From Gallispira sp964526435 (GTDB taxonomy: Bacteria > Bacillota > Clostridia > Lachnospirales > CAG-274), in NCBI GenBank assembly GCA_964526435.1, contig CAZGIC010000001.1:1-64000 (forward strand): DNA of 64,000 nt, written 5' to 3'. Numbering within the stretch: position 1 is the first letter of the stretch; each line of letters starts with the position of its first letter. A model generated the notes under the pieces. The model saw only the letters and a list, made by a program, of their open reading frames with translations. It had not been told where the DNA came from and made no database searches. Of the stretch, positions 18,374-27,986 are shown one piece after another. The position numbers were made by a program, and so were the translations under genes.

Positions 18374-20185
18374 ATGTTATATCCAATTTTAACACCATCA
18401 AGAGTACTGAGCGATTTAAGCGGAATATGGGATTTCAAATTAGACAATGGTCACGGATTTGAAGAGGAGTGGTACAAAGCTCCTCTTGAATCCCCAATGA
18501 CAATGCCGGTACCGGCTTCCTACAATGACCTGAAAGAGGGAGCTGATTTCAGAGAACATTACGGCTGGGTGTTCTATCAGAGGAACATATCAGTCCCTGC
18601 CTTTGTTAAGAGCCAGAGAATTATGCTCCGCTGCGATGCTGTAAGCCATTACGCAAAAATTTATATAAACGGAGAAATTATTTGTGAACACAAAGGCGGA
18701 TTTCTTCCATTTGAAGTTGAAATCACAGACTATTTGAAAGACGGATGCGACAATCTCCTTACAATTGCCGTAAACAATGTAATCGACTATACAACACTTC
18801 CTGTTGGCGGTAAAGCAAATATGCTTGACAGTATGTCAGGTTTCGGAGGAGAAAAGAAAACAGTAAAACCACAGAATAATCCTAATTTCGATTTCTTTAA
18901 TTATTGCGGTATCAACCGTCCGGTTAAAATTTATACAACACCTAAAGACTATATCGCTGACATCAGCGTTGTAGCAGAAGTAAACGGAGCAGATGCAAGT
19001 CTATCCTATACTGTTGATACAGTTGGAAATGGTGCCTGCAAAGTTGAAGTATTTGAACGTGACGGAAAGAAAGTAGCAGAAGCTGAAGGCACAGAAGGCG
19101 TCCTTGAAATCAAAGATGTACATTTATGGCAGCCTCTTAACGCATATCTTTATGATATTAAAGTTACTTTTGGCGAAGATGTATACACACTTCCTTACGG
19201 AGTTCGTACAATAAGTGTAGAAGGAACAAAATTCCTTATAAACGGAAAGCCATTCTATTTCAAGGGATACGGACGTCACGAAGACACATTCCCTAACGGA
19301 AGAGGTATTAACCTTCCTATGAATACAAAGGATATGTCTCTTATGAAATGGCAGGGTGCCAACAGTTTCAGAACAAGTCATTATCCATACAGTGAAGAAA
19401 TGATGCGTCTGTGTGATGAAGAAGGATTTGTAGTAATAGATGAAACAACAGCAGTTGGTGTCAATCTGCAGTTTGGCGGCGGTGCTAATTTCAACGGAGA
19501 ACGTGTAGGAACTTTTGACAAGGAACACGGAGTACAGACTCAGGATCACCACAAAGATGTAATACGTGATCTTATAAGCAGAGATAAAAACCATGCATGC
19601 GTAGTAATGTGGAGCATTGCAAATGAACCTGATTCTACAGGTGAAGGAGCATATGACTATTTTGCTCCTCTCTATGAACTTGCCCGTGAACTGGATCCTC
19701 AGAAGCGTCCATGCACACTTGTAAGTGTACAGTCAGGAAAGGATCCTGAAATGGACTGCTCTACACAGCTTAGCGACGTAATTTGTCTTAACAGATATTA
19801 TGGCTGGTACTTTGGCGGTTCTGATCTTGAATCTTCTGAAGAACAGCTTCGTGAAGAACTTGAAAAGTGGAAGAAAATAGGCAAGCCTGTAATATTTACA
19901 GAGTACGGTGCTGATACTGTAATGGGATTCCATGACACAACACCTGTTATGTATACTGAAGAATATCAGCTTGATTACTATAAAATGAACAATAAAGTTT
20001 TTGATGAATATAAATTTGTAATTGGCGAACAGGTATGGAATTTCGCAGATTTTGCCACAAGCCAGGGACTTCTTAGAGTACAGGGTAATAAGAAAGGTCT
20101 TTTCACAAGAGACAGAAAGCCAAAGCTTGCTGCACATTATTTTAAAGACAGATGGCACAAGATTCCGGACTTTGATTATAAATAA
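18374..20185 (+). CDS. gusA: beta-glucuronidase (GH2)
   Basis: A 603-residue GH2 enzyme matching gut bacterial GusA in length. The acid/base Glu is in IANEPDSTGEG near residue 416 and the nucleophile Glu in FTEYGADTVMGFH near residue 508. NRYYGWYFGG near residue 472 and the Asn-x-Lys pair in GNKKGLFTRDRKPK near residue 572, which binds the glucuronate carboxylate, mark it as a glucuronidase rather than a galactosidase. There is no signal peptide, so it acts on imported glucuronides. No long active-site loop 1 insertion of the E. coli type is evident. It is followed by the glucuronate degradation genes uxuA and uxuB. Confidence 0.95.
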   Translation: MLYPILTPSRVLSDLSGIWDFKLDNGHGFEEEWYKAPLESPMTMPVPASYNDLKEGADFREHYGWVFYQRNISVPAFVKSQRIMLRCDAVSHYAKIYINGEIICEHKGGFLPFEVEITDYLKDGCDNLLTIAVNNVIDYTTLPVGGKANMLDSMSGFGGEKKTVKPQNNPNFDFFNYCGINRPVKIYTTPKDYIADISVVAEVNGADASLSYTVDTVGNGACKVEVFERDGKKVAEAEGTEGVLEIKDVHLWQPLNAYLYDIKVTFGEDVYTLPYGVRTISVEGTKFLINGKPFYFKGYGRHEDTFPNGRGINLPMNTKDMSLMKWQGANSFRTSHYPYSEEMMRLCDEEGFVVIDETTAVGVNLQFGGGANFNGERVGTFDKEHGVQTQDHHKDVIRDLISRDKNHACVVMWSIANEPDSTGEGAYDYFAPLYELARELDPQKRPCTLVSVQSGKDPEMDCSTQLSDVICLNRYYGWYFGGSDLESSEEQLREELEKWKKIGKPVIFTEYGADTVMGFHDTTPVMYTEEYQLDYYKMNNKVFDEYKFVIGEQVWNFADFATSQGLLRVQGNKKGLFTRDRKPKLAAHYFKDRWHKIPDFDYK

Positions 20186-20220
20186 TATACCGAGCAATAT
20201 AAAGAAAGAAGGTTAAGACT

Positions 20221-21294
20221 ATGGAAATGACTCTGAGATGGTACGGCAGTAAATTTGATACAGTTACTTTACAGCAGATACGCCAGATTCCCGGCGTAAC
20301 AGGTGTTATCACAACACTCTATGACACATCTCCGGGAGAAGTTTGGAGCCGTGAACGTATTCGTGCAATGAAAGAAGAAGTTGCAGAATCAGGACTTCAT
20401 GTATCAGGCATTGAAAGTGTTAATGTACACGACGCAATAAAGACAGGTGCTCCTGAAAGAGATATGTACATTGATAACTATATTGAAACTCTTGAAAATC
20501 TTGGTCAGGAAGATATTCACCTTGTATGCTACAATTTTATGCCTGTATTTGACTGGACAAGAACCGAACTTGCCAGAGTAAGACCTGACGGATCTACTGT
20601 ACTTGCATACACACAGGAAGCTGTAGACGCTTTAAATCCCGAGGATATGTTTAACTCTATATCAGGTGATATGAACGGAACAATTATGCCGGGCTGGGAA
20701 CCTGAAAGAATGGAGCATATAAAGGAACTCTTTGATATGTACAAAGATGTAGATGAAGAAAAATTATTTGCCAATCTTGTATATTTCCTTGAGCGTATTA
20801 TGCCGGTATGCAACAAATATGACATTAAGATGGCAATCCATCCTGATGATCCTGCATGGAGCGTATTCGGACTGCCAAGAATAATTACAAATAAAGAAAA
20901 TATCCTCCGAATGATGAAGGCGGTAGACGATCCTCACAATGGTGTAACATTCTGCTCCGGTTCTTACGGAACCAACCTTAATAATGATCTTCCCGATATG
21001 ATCCGTTCACTTAAAGGAAGAATTCACTTTGCCCATGTGCGTAATCTGAAATTCAATTCTCCGACAGATTTTGAAGAAGCAGCACATTTATCATCTGACG
21101 GTACATTTGATATGTATGAGATTATGAAAGCTCTTTACGAAATCGGTTTTGACGGTCCTATCCGTCCTGACCACGGAAGAATGATATGGGGTGAAGTTGC
21201 AATGCCGGGATACGGACTTTATGACCGTGCCCTTGGTGCAGCATATCTGAACGGTCTGTGGGAGGCTATAGAGAAGGGAGCCAAAAGATCATGA
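20221..21294 (+). CDS. uxuA: mannonate dehydratase
   Basis: A 357-residue UxuA that converts D-mannonate to 2-keto-3-deoxygluconate. Typical features are the start MEMTLRWYGSKFDTVTLQQIRQIPGV, the metal and substrate residues in MAIHPDDPAWSVFGLPRI near residue 202, GVTFCSGSYG near residue 240, and IHFAHVRN and RPDHGR toward the C-terminus. Its stop overlaps the uxuB ATG in ATGA. The reductive step before it is carried out by UxuB, and the isomerase UxaC is not in the window. Confidence 0.96.
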   Translation: MEMTLRWYGSKFDTVTLQQIRQIPGVTGVITTLYDTSPGEVWSRERIRAMKEEVAESGLHVSGIESVNVHDAIKTGAPERDMYIDNYIETLENLGQEDIHLVCYNFMPVFDWTRTELARVRPDGSTVLAYTQEAVDALNPEDMFNSISGDMNGTIMPGWEPERMEHIKELFDMYKDVDEEKLFANLVYFLERIMPVCNKYDIKMAIHPDDPAWSVFGLPRIITNKENILRMMKAVDDPHNGVTFCSGSYGTNLNNDLPDMIRSLKGRIHFAHVRNLKFNSPTDFEEAAHLSSDGTFDMYEIMKALYEIGFDGPIRPDHGRMIWGEVAMPGYGLYDRALGAAYLNGLWEAIEKGAKRS

Positions 21295-22901
21295 AATTAA
21301 ATGAAGCAGGACTAAAAAACAGATCAGAATGGGAGTCAAAAGGTTACGATCTTCCAAAGTTTGACAGGGAAAAGGTTACAGCGGCTACAAAATCAGCTCC
21401 CTGTTGGATACACTTTGGAGCAGGAAATATATTTCGTGCATTTCAGGCAAATGTAATGCAGAATCTCCTTAACAACGGTGACGTGGGTACAGGGCTCATC
21501 GTTGCAGAGGGATATGATTATGAAATCGTAGAAAAAATGAACCTTCCTCATGACGGTTACAGTATTCTTGTCACACTCAAGGCAGACGGCAATGTAGAAA
21601 AGACTGTAGTTGGAAGTGTTGTTGAATCCCTTGTCCTTGATTCAGAAAATGAATCAGATTTCGGCAGACTGAAAGAAATCTTTACAGCAGATTCACTCCA
21701 GATGGCAAGCTTTACCATTACCGAGAAAGGCTACAGCCTTGTAAACGGAAAAGGCGAAGAGCTTCCTGATGTTGCCGAAGATATGAAGAACGGACCTGAA
21801 AAGCCCAAAAGTTATATAGGAAAAGTTGTTGCTCTTTTATATAACCGTTATTTATCAGGCAAAAAACCAATTGCCATGGTAAGTATGGACAACTGTTCCC
21901 ATAACGGCGATAAGCTCTGTGCAGCAGTTACTGAATTTGCAAAGAAATGGTCAGAAACAGGCGTCGCTGAAAAAGGCTTTGAAGAATATGTTACAGATAA
22001 GACAAAGGTTTCTTTCCCATGGTCTATGATAGACAAAATTACACCTCGTCCCGATCCTTCTGTTGAATCAATACTTCAGGAAGATGGTGTTGAAGAGTTA
22101 GACCCTGTTATTACAACAAAGAAGACATACATTGCCCCCTTTGTTAATGCAGAGGAATGTGAGTATCTTGTCATTGAGGATTCTTTCCCCAACGGACGTC
22201 CTCCCCTTGAAAAAGGCGGAATTATGTTCACAGAGCGTGAAACTGTAGATAAAGTGGAAAAGATGAAAGTATGTACATGCCTTAATCCCCTCCACACCGC
22301 TCTTGCTGTTTTTGGCTGTCTGCTGGGCTATGTAAAAATATCCGACGAAATGAAAGATACAGAACTTAAGAAACTCATAGAAACAATTGGATATAAAGAA
22401 GGACTTCCTGTAGTTGTGGATCCCGGGGTTCTTGATCCTAAAGAATTCATTGATACTGTAATCAATGTACGAATTCCCAATCCATTTATGCCTGATACTC
22501 CTCAGCGAATTGCAACAGATACTTCACAGAAACTTGCAATACGTTTTGGCGAAACAATTAAGGCATACGAGGCGTCTGATGAACTTGATGTATCAGACTT
22601 GAAACTCATTCCCCTTGTATTTGCAGGATGGATACGTTATCTCATGGCTGTAAATGACAACGGTGAAAAGTTTGAATTAAGTCCCGATCCTCTCCTTGAT
22701 ACAGTTTGCCCTTATGTAAAAGATATACAGCTCGGAACTGACGCTAATGCTGAAGAAAAGCTTCGCCCTGTTCTTGAAAATGAGTCAATTTTCGGTGTTG
22801 ATCTCTACGCTGTAGGAATGGCAGACAAAGTAATTGGTTATTTCAAAGAGATGACAGCAGGAAAAGGAGCAGTCAGAGATACTTTAAAAAAATATGTTTA
22901 A
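21291..22901 (+). CDS. uxuB: fructuronate reductase (mannitol dehydrogenase family)
   Basis: A 536-residue polyol-specific long-chain dehydrogenase. The N-terminal NAD site is HFGAGNIFRAFQA near residue 41, and the catalytic region is MVSMDNCSHNGDKL near residue 200 and the conserved KxxxxN-H region NPLHTALAVFG near residue 346. It reduces D-fructuronate to D-mannonate for UxuA. The ATG at 21291 overlaps the uxuA stop and has GGGAG upstream; the frame opens 11 codons earlier but inside uxuA. It ends the operon. Confidence 0.94.
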   Translation: MKLNEAGLKNRSEWESKGYDLPKFDREKVTAATKSAPCWIHFGAGNIFRAFQANVMQNLLNNGDVGTGLIVAEGYDYEIVEKMNLPHDGYSILVTLKADGNVEKTVVGSVVESLVLDSENESDFGRLKEIFTADSLQMASFTITEKGYSLVNGKGEELPDVAEDMKNGPEKPKSYIGKVVALLYNRYLSGKKPIAMVSMDNCSHNGDKLCAAVTEFAKKWSETGVAEKGFEEYVTDKTKVSFPWSMIDKITPRPDPSVESILQEDGVEELDPVITTKKTYIAPFVNAEECEYLVIEDSFPNGRPPLEKGGIMFTERETVDKVEKMKVCTCLNPLHTALAVFGCLLGYVKISDEMKDTELKKLIETIGYKEGLPVVVDPGVLDPKEFIDTVINVRIPNPFMPDTPQRIATDTSQKLAIRFGETIKAYEASDELDVSDLKLIPLVFAGWIRYLMAVNDNGEKFELSPDPLLDTVCPYVKDIQLGTDANAEEKLRPVLENESIFGVDLYAVGMADKVIGYFKEMTAGKGAVRDTLKKYV

Positions 22902-23008
22902 GTAAATGTAATACCTTAAATACAGCAGATATACCACAAAAATAACTGCACCGGACTACTCCTTATAAACTACATCTTTATAACCGATATTAAAATTTAA
23001 AAAGTTAA

Positions 23009-23040
23009 AGCTGAGTGCATATTTATGTATGCACTCAGCT
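23009..23040 (+). terminator. 13-bp hairpin after the glucuronide operon
   Basis: AGCTGAGTGCATA and TATGCACTCAGCT form a perfect 13-bp stem with a 6-base loop about 110 bases past uxuB. The 3' side is only moderately T-rich (GTGTGTTGTATTTG). The stem shares GAGTGCATA with a hairpin at 26885. The rest of 22902-23147 is AT-rich with no gene. Confidence 0.6.
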
Positions 23041-23147
23041 GTGTGTTGTATTTGAAATCATATTTTAAAAAACAAATTTCATATAGCCGAAGTTTTTTTA
23101 TAATATTGATTTCAATAATACCCCTATAGTACCCATTTTCTTTTGGG

Positions 23148-23265
23148 TATAATTGTTTTTTTAATATTCTTATCCGAAAGCTGATGGATACATAAAATAT
23201 GCCATAAAATCCATAATTTTGGCATATTAATCGGCTAAAATATTTAATTTTAAGGAGGTTTTATT
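23148..23265 (+). promoter_or_regulatory. promoter and structured leader of the SLH protein gene
   Basis: TATAAT lies at 23148-23153 with an inverted ACCCA/TGGGT pair just before it. In the leader AGCTGAT (23179-23185) pairs with ATCGGCT (23230-23236), enclosing a stem AATATGCC/GGCATATT (23196-23203 and 23221-23228) extended by AAAAT/ATTTT. The gene start with GGAGG follows 30 bases later. The fold may stabilise a highly expressed surface-protein mRNA; no known riboswitch was recognised. Confidence 0.5.
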
Positions 23266-25281
23266 ATGTTGTACAAAAAGAGATTAATAACAGCTGCTTT
23301 AGCTATGTCAATTGCTGTTTCAGGCTCAAGCACTTTAGCTGCTTTTGCTGCGGATGAAGCACCTGCCGAAATGGGCGATATGGGCGACATGGGTGGCACA
23401 CCGCCGGAAATGCCCGATGGAGAGGCTCCAGCTGAAACAGGCGAAGAAAGCAGTACAAATACTATGCCATTTACTGATGTTTCATCAGACTACTGGTATT
23501 ATTCATATATTTTGGATGCATACAACACAGGAATAATAAGCGGTGTTTCAAATGACAGCTTTGCACCTCAGAGTTCCATTACCGGTGCTGACTTTTTAAC
23601 AATGCTCTTCAATGCAGACAGCAGTGAAAGCCAGTATTCAACTGCTCAGGAATGGGCTGAAGGTAATTCTATACTTACAGACTCTGATACATTTGACCTT
23701 AACTCAGCCATTAGCCGTGAAAATATGATGGTATTATTATACCGTTATTTCCAGTATAAAAATATTGAATTCAGCACAGTATCTGATCTTTCCGATTATA
23801 CAGACAGCGGAGAAATTTCAGCTGATGCCCTTGAAGCAGTTCAGGCACTTGTTGGTGAAGGCATAATAACAGGTTATCAGTCACAATTACGCCCTGGAGA
23901 CAATCTTTCCCGTGCAGAAGCTGCTGTTATTCTTGTTCGTGCCCTTGAATTAACAGGAACAACAATCGATGTTCAGGAAACCATGCCATCTGAAGCACCT
24001 GCTGATATGCCTGGCAGTACTCCTCCTGATATGCCTGGTGGTGACGGCGGTGATATGCAGCCAACCTTCGGAGGCTCTGGTGAGGTTACTCAGGGTACTT
24101 CAGCAAACACTATTGATACTGACGGCTCTGTAAGCGATGAAACTTACACATCAACAGGTGACGATGAAAACGCTCTCAGAATAACTGAGGCAACTGTTAC
24201 CCTTGACAACATAACTGTAAACAAATCAGCAGGATCATCATCAAATACAGAAGACGGTGACTTCTACGGCTTGAATGCAGCATTGCTTGCAACTGACGGA
24301 GCAACTGTTACAATTACAAACTCAGACATTCAGTCATCAACACAAAATGGCAACGGAATATTCAGCTATGGTGAAGGCACATCAGTAACAGTTTCAGATA
24401 CTACTATTACTACAACTGCAGACCACTCCGGCGGTTTACAGACAACAGGCGGCGGCTATATGACAGCCTCAAACCTTACAATCAATACTTCCGGCAGTTC
24501 ATCAGCGGCAATCCGTACTGACCGTGGCGGCGGAACAGTATACGTTGACGGCGGAACTTACACTACAAACGGCTATAATTCCCCAGCTGTTTACTCAACT
24601 GCTGATATAACAGTTTCAAACAGTACACTTACAGCTGTTAATTCCGAAGCTCTTGTTATAGAGGGACGTAACTCTATTACACTTTACGATTGCGATGTTT
24701 CAGGCAATATGAGCGACACCCACGGCACAAGCTCCGATGAAAACGTACACAATGTTATGATTTATCAGTCAATGTCAGGAGATGCTGAAGTAGGTACTTC
24801 AACATTTACAATGACAGGCGGAACACTTCTCGGAAACAACGGTGATCTGATCTATGTAACAAACACACATTCAATCATAACTCTTTCAGGTGTTACCATA
24901 GTAAACGAAGATGACGAATGTTATCTTATGCGTATATCAGGAAACACAGGATCCCGTGGCTGGGGTACTGCCGGAGCAAACGGTGCACAGGCTGAAGTAA
25001 CAGCAGATGCCCAGACCCTTGAGGGCGATATTGTAGTTGACTCAATATCAACCCTTACTTTCAGCCTTACAAACGGTTCTGATTTTACAGGAACAATAAA
25101 CATCATAGATAACGCTCAGGGCGGCACAGCTGTTTCTGACAATGCAGATGTATATATAAGCGAAGATTCTACATGGACTCTTACAGGAGACTGTACTCTG
25201 TCAAGCCTTGACAACAACGGCACTATCAATTTCAACGGTTATACTATAACTCTTGCTGACGGTACTGTTTTGTCAGAATAA
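23266..25281 (+). CDS. secreted SLH-domain protein with beta-helix region
   Basis: A 671-residue surface protein. A signal peptide ends near residue 29 (VSGSSTLAAFA). A short Met/Asp/Pro-rich stretch (EMGDMGDMGGTPPEMPDGEAP) is followed by SLH modules between residues 65 and 225 (FTDVSSDYWYYSYILDAYNTGIISG; later GEGIITGYQSQLRPGDNLSRAEAAVILVRAL). A second Pro/Met linker (PADMPGSTPPDMPGGDGG) leads to a long Thr/Ser-rich region of repeating strands (TVTITNSDIQSS, SVTVSDTTITT, DITVSNSTLTA) typical of a right-handed beta-helix. It is likely anchored to cell-wall polymers by SLH. No catalytic residues are recognised; it may bind or act on glycans. Confidence 0.85.
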   Translation: MLYKKRLITAALAMSIAVSGSSTLAAFAADEAPAEMGDMGDMGGTPPEMPDGEAPAETGEESSTNTMPFTDVSSDYWYYSYILDAYNTGIISGVSNDSFAPQSSITGADFLTMLFNADSSESQYSTAQEWAEGNSILTDSDTFDLNSAISRENMMVLLYRYFQYKNIEFSTVSDLSDYTDSGEISADALEAVQALVGEGIITGYQSQLRPGDNLSRAEAAVILVRALELTGTTIDVQETMPSEAPADMPGSTPPDMPGGDGGDMQPTFGGSGEVTQGTSANTIDTDGSVSDETYTSTGDDENALRITEATVTLDNITVNKSAGSSSNTEDGDFYGLNAALLATDGATVTITNSDIQSSTQNGNGIFSYGEGTSVTVSDTTITTTADHSGGLQTTGGGYMTASNLTINTSGSSSAAIRTDRGGGTVYVDGGTYTTNGYNSPAVYSTADITVSNSTLTAVNSEALVIEGRNSITLYDCDVSGNMSDTHGTSSDENVHNVMIYQSMSGDAEVGTSTFTMTGGTLLGNNGDLIYVTNTHSIITLSGVTIVNEDDECYLMRISGNTGSRGWGTAGANGAQAEVTADAQTLEGDIVVDSISTLTFSLTNGSDFTGTINIIDNAQGGTAVSDNADVYISEDSTWTLTGDCTLSSLDNNGTINFNGYTITLADGTVLSE

Positions 25282-25360
25282 TATAAGATACAGCAGTTTA
25301 ATTAACAGATTATTTTATAAATAATGGCATATATTAATACTGTTAAATTAAACATTTTAT

Positions 25361-25411
25361 AAAAAAGAGCTGGTGATTTAGCAATATATACTAAATCATC
25401 AGCTTCTTTTT
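25361..25411 (+). terminator. intrinsic terminator of the SLH protein gene
   Basis: GAGCTGGTGATTTAG and CTAAATCATCAGCTTC form a stem of about 15 bp with a 9-base loop, preceded by six A and followed by TTTTTC. Confidence 0.85.
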
Positions 25412-25532
25412 CAATGCTCTCTTAAAACATTCCGACATAATATTTATTTATCAGCCTCTCATAAACATTATAAAATTTAAATTTGGAGCCTTTAAATCAA
25501 AAACAATTATCCCCTTTCACGGAGGTATGTAT

Positions 25533-26780
25533 ATGGAATCAAACAATTTAGATATTTTAGAACTTCTCAAAAAAATTATAAATATAACAAATATAAATGC
25601 CTTTATACTCAAAAAAAATCATGAAAACCTTGAAATGTTTGACAACTATTTTCGTATGCAGATATATAAAGATTTCTCTTACAGTGAGATATTTGAAACC
25701 CTTATAAGTTCGGCAAAAGAAAATACACTTATCACTATTACAGATAATTTTCATCTTCATTATCTTTTGCTCTATATACCTGAAAAATATCTGTCAGAAG
25801 ATGATACACCATTGTTGTCTATAGGTCCCTATTTAGTTCACCGTCAAAGCTCTGATGAAATTTACACCATTATGAAGAATAACAATATACCTGAACATAC
25901 ATATAGGGATATTGAGTCCTTCTATAACAACATACCTGTAATTATGGGTACAAATACTATGTATGAAATGTTCATCAAAGACCTTGCTTCCGGTATTTTT
26001 GGTATAGTATATCATCTGAGACATCTTCCTGCTGACAATATAATTTTTAACAAAGGCAATATTATTTCTGATACCCTTAAGGAAGATCCCCAGATGGTAA
26101 TGGCAAAAATAGTAGAACGCTATGAAGTAGAAAACAAACTTATGAAGGCACTCGCTGCCGGAGATTATGATAAATCTCAGAGGATCCACGCGAAATTCAT
26201 AACCTATTATATACGCCCCAGAGCACAAAATCCCCTGAGAAACAAACAGCATATGTTAGTAATATTAAACACTCTCTGCAGAAAAGCAGTTGAAGCAGGA
26301 GGCGTACATCCCCTTTATATTGACGAACTCTCTACACGTTTTTCTGTTATGATAAACAATATTACCTCAATAACTGAAGGAAACAGACTCACAAGTGAAA
26401 TGATACATAAATACTGCCTTCTGGTTAAAAATTATGCCATGAAAGGTTATTCCCAGACAGTCAAAGACATTATATTATATATTGATTTCAATTATGCAGA
26501 AGATCTTAACCTGAACTTTTTCGCTGAAAAGTTTAATATGTCAAAAACCTATCTTTCAAACCTTTTCCGCAAAGAAACAGGAGCCACTCTGACTGATTTT
26601 ATTCATCAGATACGAATGAGGAAAGCAATCACACTTATAAACTCCTCTACCCTGCCCATTACTGACATAGCTACTGCCTGCGGATATAATGATATAAATT
26701 ATTTTACACGTATTTTCAAACGTACTTACGGTCTATCACCAAAACAATACCATAAAACCATAATCAACCCGGACCGTTAA
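25533..26780 (+). CDS. AraC-family transcriptional regulator
   Basis: A 415-residue regulator. The last 100 residues form two helix-turn-helix motifs of AraC type (NLNFFAEKFNMSKTYLSNLFRKETG; PITDIATACGYNDINYFTRIFKRTYGLSPKQYH). The first 300 residues are a sensory region not firmly assigned; such long N-termini occur in clostridial two-component-like or PocR-like AraC proteins. The ATG at 25533 is 7 bases after GGAGG; an in-frame ATG at 25527 is too close to it. It lies downstream of the SLH gene and may control that gene or the glucuronide operon. Confidence 0.88.
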   Translation: MESNNLDILELLKKIINITNINAFILKKNHENLEMFDNYFRMQIYKDFSYSEIFETLISSAKENTLITITDNFHLHYLLLYIPEKYLSEDDTPLLSIGPYLVHRQSSDEIYTIMKNNNIPEHTYRDIESFYNNIPVIMGTNTMYEMFIKDLASGIFGIVYHLRHLPADNIIFNKGNIISDTLKEDPQMVMAKIVERYEVENKLMKALAAGDYDKSQRIHAKFITYYIRPRAQNPLRNKQHMLVILNTLCRKAVEAGGVHPLYIDELSTRFSVMINNITSITEGNRLTSEMIHKYCLLVKNYAMKGYSQTVKDIILYIDFNYAEDLNLNFFAEKFNMSKTYLSNLFRKETGATLTDFIHQIRMRKAITLINSSTLPITDIATACGYNDINYFTRIFKRTYGLSPKQYHKTIINPDR

Positions 26781-27172
26781 TTTCAGTTTTAATTATTACT
26801 TACATAATTACATTACCATCATACTATAGACTACCTTTTAAAGTTTAAGAACCATTATGTACAATCTTATTTCTTAGATAAAAAGAGTGCATATCCTGAT
26901 TAAAGAATATGCACTCAAAAGTTTAGCTTTTAATGTTAATCGAATATAACCACACCAGTTGACAAAGAGCCAAAAAAATAACACCCCAACTAAAACTCCT
27001 TGGAATCTAGTCGTGGTGTTGGAGAATAGCGAGAACTCAATTAGTGCTGACACCACAACCTATAAATATAATATAGATACTTACACCCTGTGACTATAAT
27101 TTTATAGTCACTTTTTTTGTGCAAGTAGAATCAATTTTAAAAAATTTATTGCTATTTAGGGAGGTAAAGAAA
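26781..27172 (+). promoter_or_regulatory. structured intergenic region at the element junction
   Basis: No gene. It holds a hairpin GAGTGCATAT/ATATGCACTC (26885-26916), alternative inverted repeats AACACC/GGTGTT (26980-26985 and 27015-27020) and GTGGTGT/ACACCAC (27013-27019 and 27050-27056) that share bases and cannot form together, and an intrinsic terminator GTGACTATA/TAGTCAC plus seven T (27090-27118) only 55 bases before the transglutaminase gene. TTGACA occurs at 26959. The layout resembles an attenuator leader, or the end of an unrecognised small RNA or IS remnant. Base composition drops here, marking the likely left edge of the mobile element. Confidence 0.45.
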
Positions 27173-27928
27173 ATGAAAAAATTAATTATTACAACATTAG
27201 TAACAACATTATTTAGTGCAACTGTAGTATCAGCTGCAACAACAAGAACAACCTTAGAAAATACATTGCTTGATGGTGTTACAGCTTTTGAAACTAATAT
27301 TGATATTAGCAAATTTAATTTAAATGCTAACGATGCTTTAAACCAAGCAATAACTATATTTGACGCTTCTCCTGAAGCTTGGGCGGTGAACGAAAATGTG
27401 TCTATCCAAACACAAGGTAACAAAGCAAAGGCTGTAATAATTAAATATGATTATACAAAGGACAAACAATTGTTAATTCAAAGAGAAATTGACGATGTTG
27501 TTGAAAAAGCTGTAGCTATAGCTAATACCTTTCAAACGGATTATGACAAAGCTAAAGCTGTTTATGACTTTTTAATCGATAATTACGATTATGACTGGTC
27601 ACTGACAAAAACAAAAGAATATGAGTTGTTTAAGACTGGTGAAGGTGTTTGCACTGCTTACTCTCTTGCTTACAAGGAGATAGTGCAGGAGTTAGGTATT
27701 CCCTGCCTGACGGTATCATCATCTGAAATTGCTCATATGTGGAATGTTGTTCAGATTGACGGCGATTGGTACAATGTTGATGTATCTTGGGGAGATATTT
27801 ACACCGCAGAAAATGAAAGTTTCAGATACGATAACTTTATGAAGTCTGATTATTACTTTGAACTTTTAGGTCATACAGGAGGTGTGGCGGAAAATGCTGT
27901 TAAATGCACAAACAGCAAATATGACTAA
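27173..27928 (+). CDS. secreted transglutaminase-like protein
   Basis: A 251-residue exported protein. The signal peptide runs MKKLIITTLVTTLFSATVVSA. The transglutaminase-like core has Cys160 in GEGVCTAYSLAY, His188 in AHMWNVV and Asp203 in WYNVDVSWGD, a complete catalytic triad. Such secreted domains act as cysteine proteases or crosslinkers on surface proteins; the target is unknown. GGAGG precedes the ATG at 27173; the open frame extends upstream without support. A paralogue lies at 58.0 kb at the other side of the conjugative module, beside the surface protein genes. Confidence 0.85.
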   Translation: MKKLIITTLVTTLFSATVVSAATTRTTLENTLLDGVTAFETNIDISKFNLNANDALNQAITIFDASPEAWAVNENVSIQTQGNKAKAVIIKYDYTKDKQLLIQREIDDVVEKAVAIANTFQTDYDKAKAVYDFLIDNYDYDWSLTKTKEYELFKTGEGVCTAYSLAYKEIVQELGIPCLTVSSSEIAHMWNVVQIDGDWYNVDVSWGDIYTAENESFRYDNFMKSDYYFELLGHTGGVAENAVKCTNSKYD

Positions 27929-27986
27929 TTATTTATTGATGGGGGAATTTATGAACTAGAATATGTTAAAGATAAGGAGAAAGATC

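Noticed and set aside
26874..27056. 60-residue minus-strand frame in the junction region
   Set aside because: It has no ribosome site and crosses inverted repeats of both hairpins. It could be an IS remnant but nothing confirms it.
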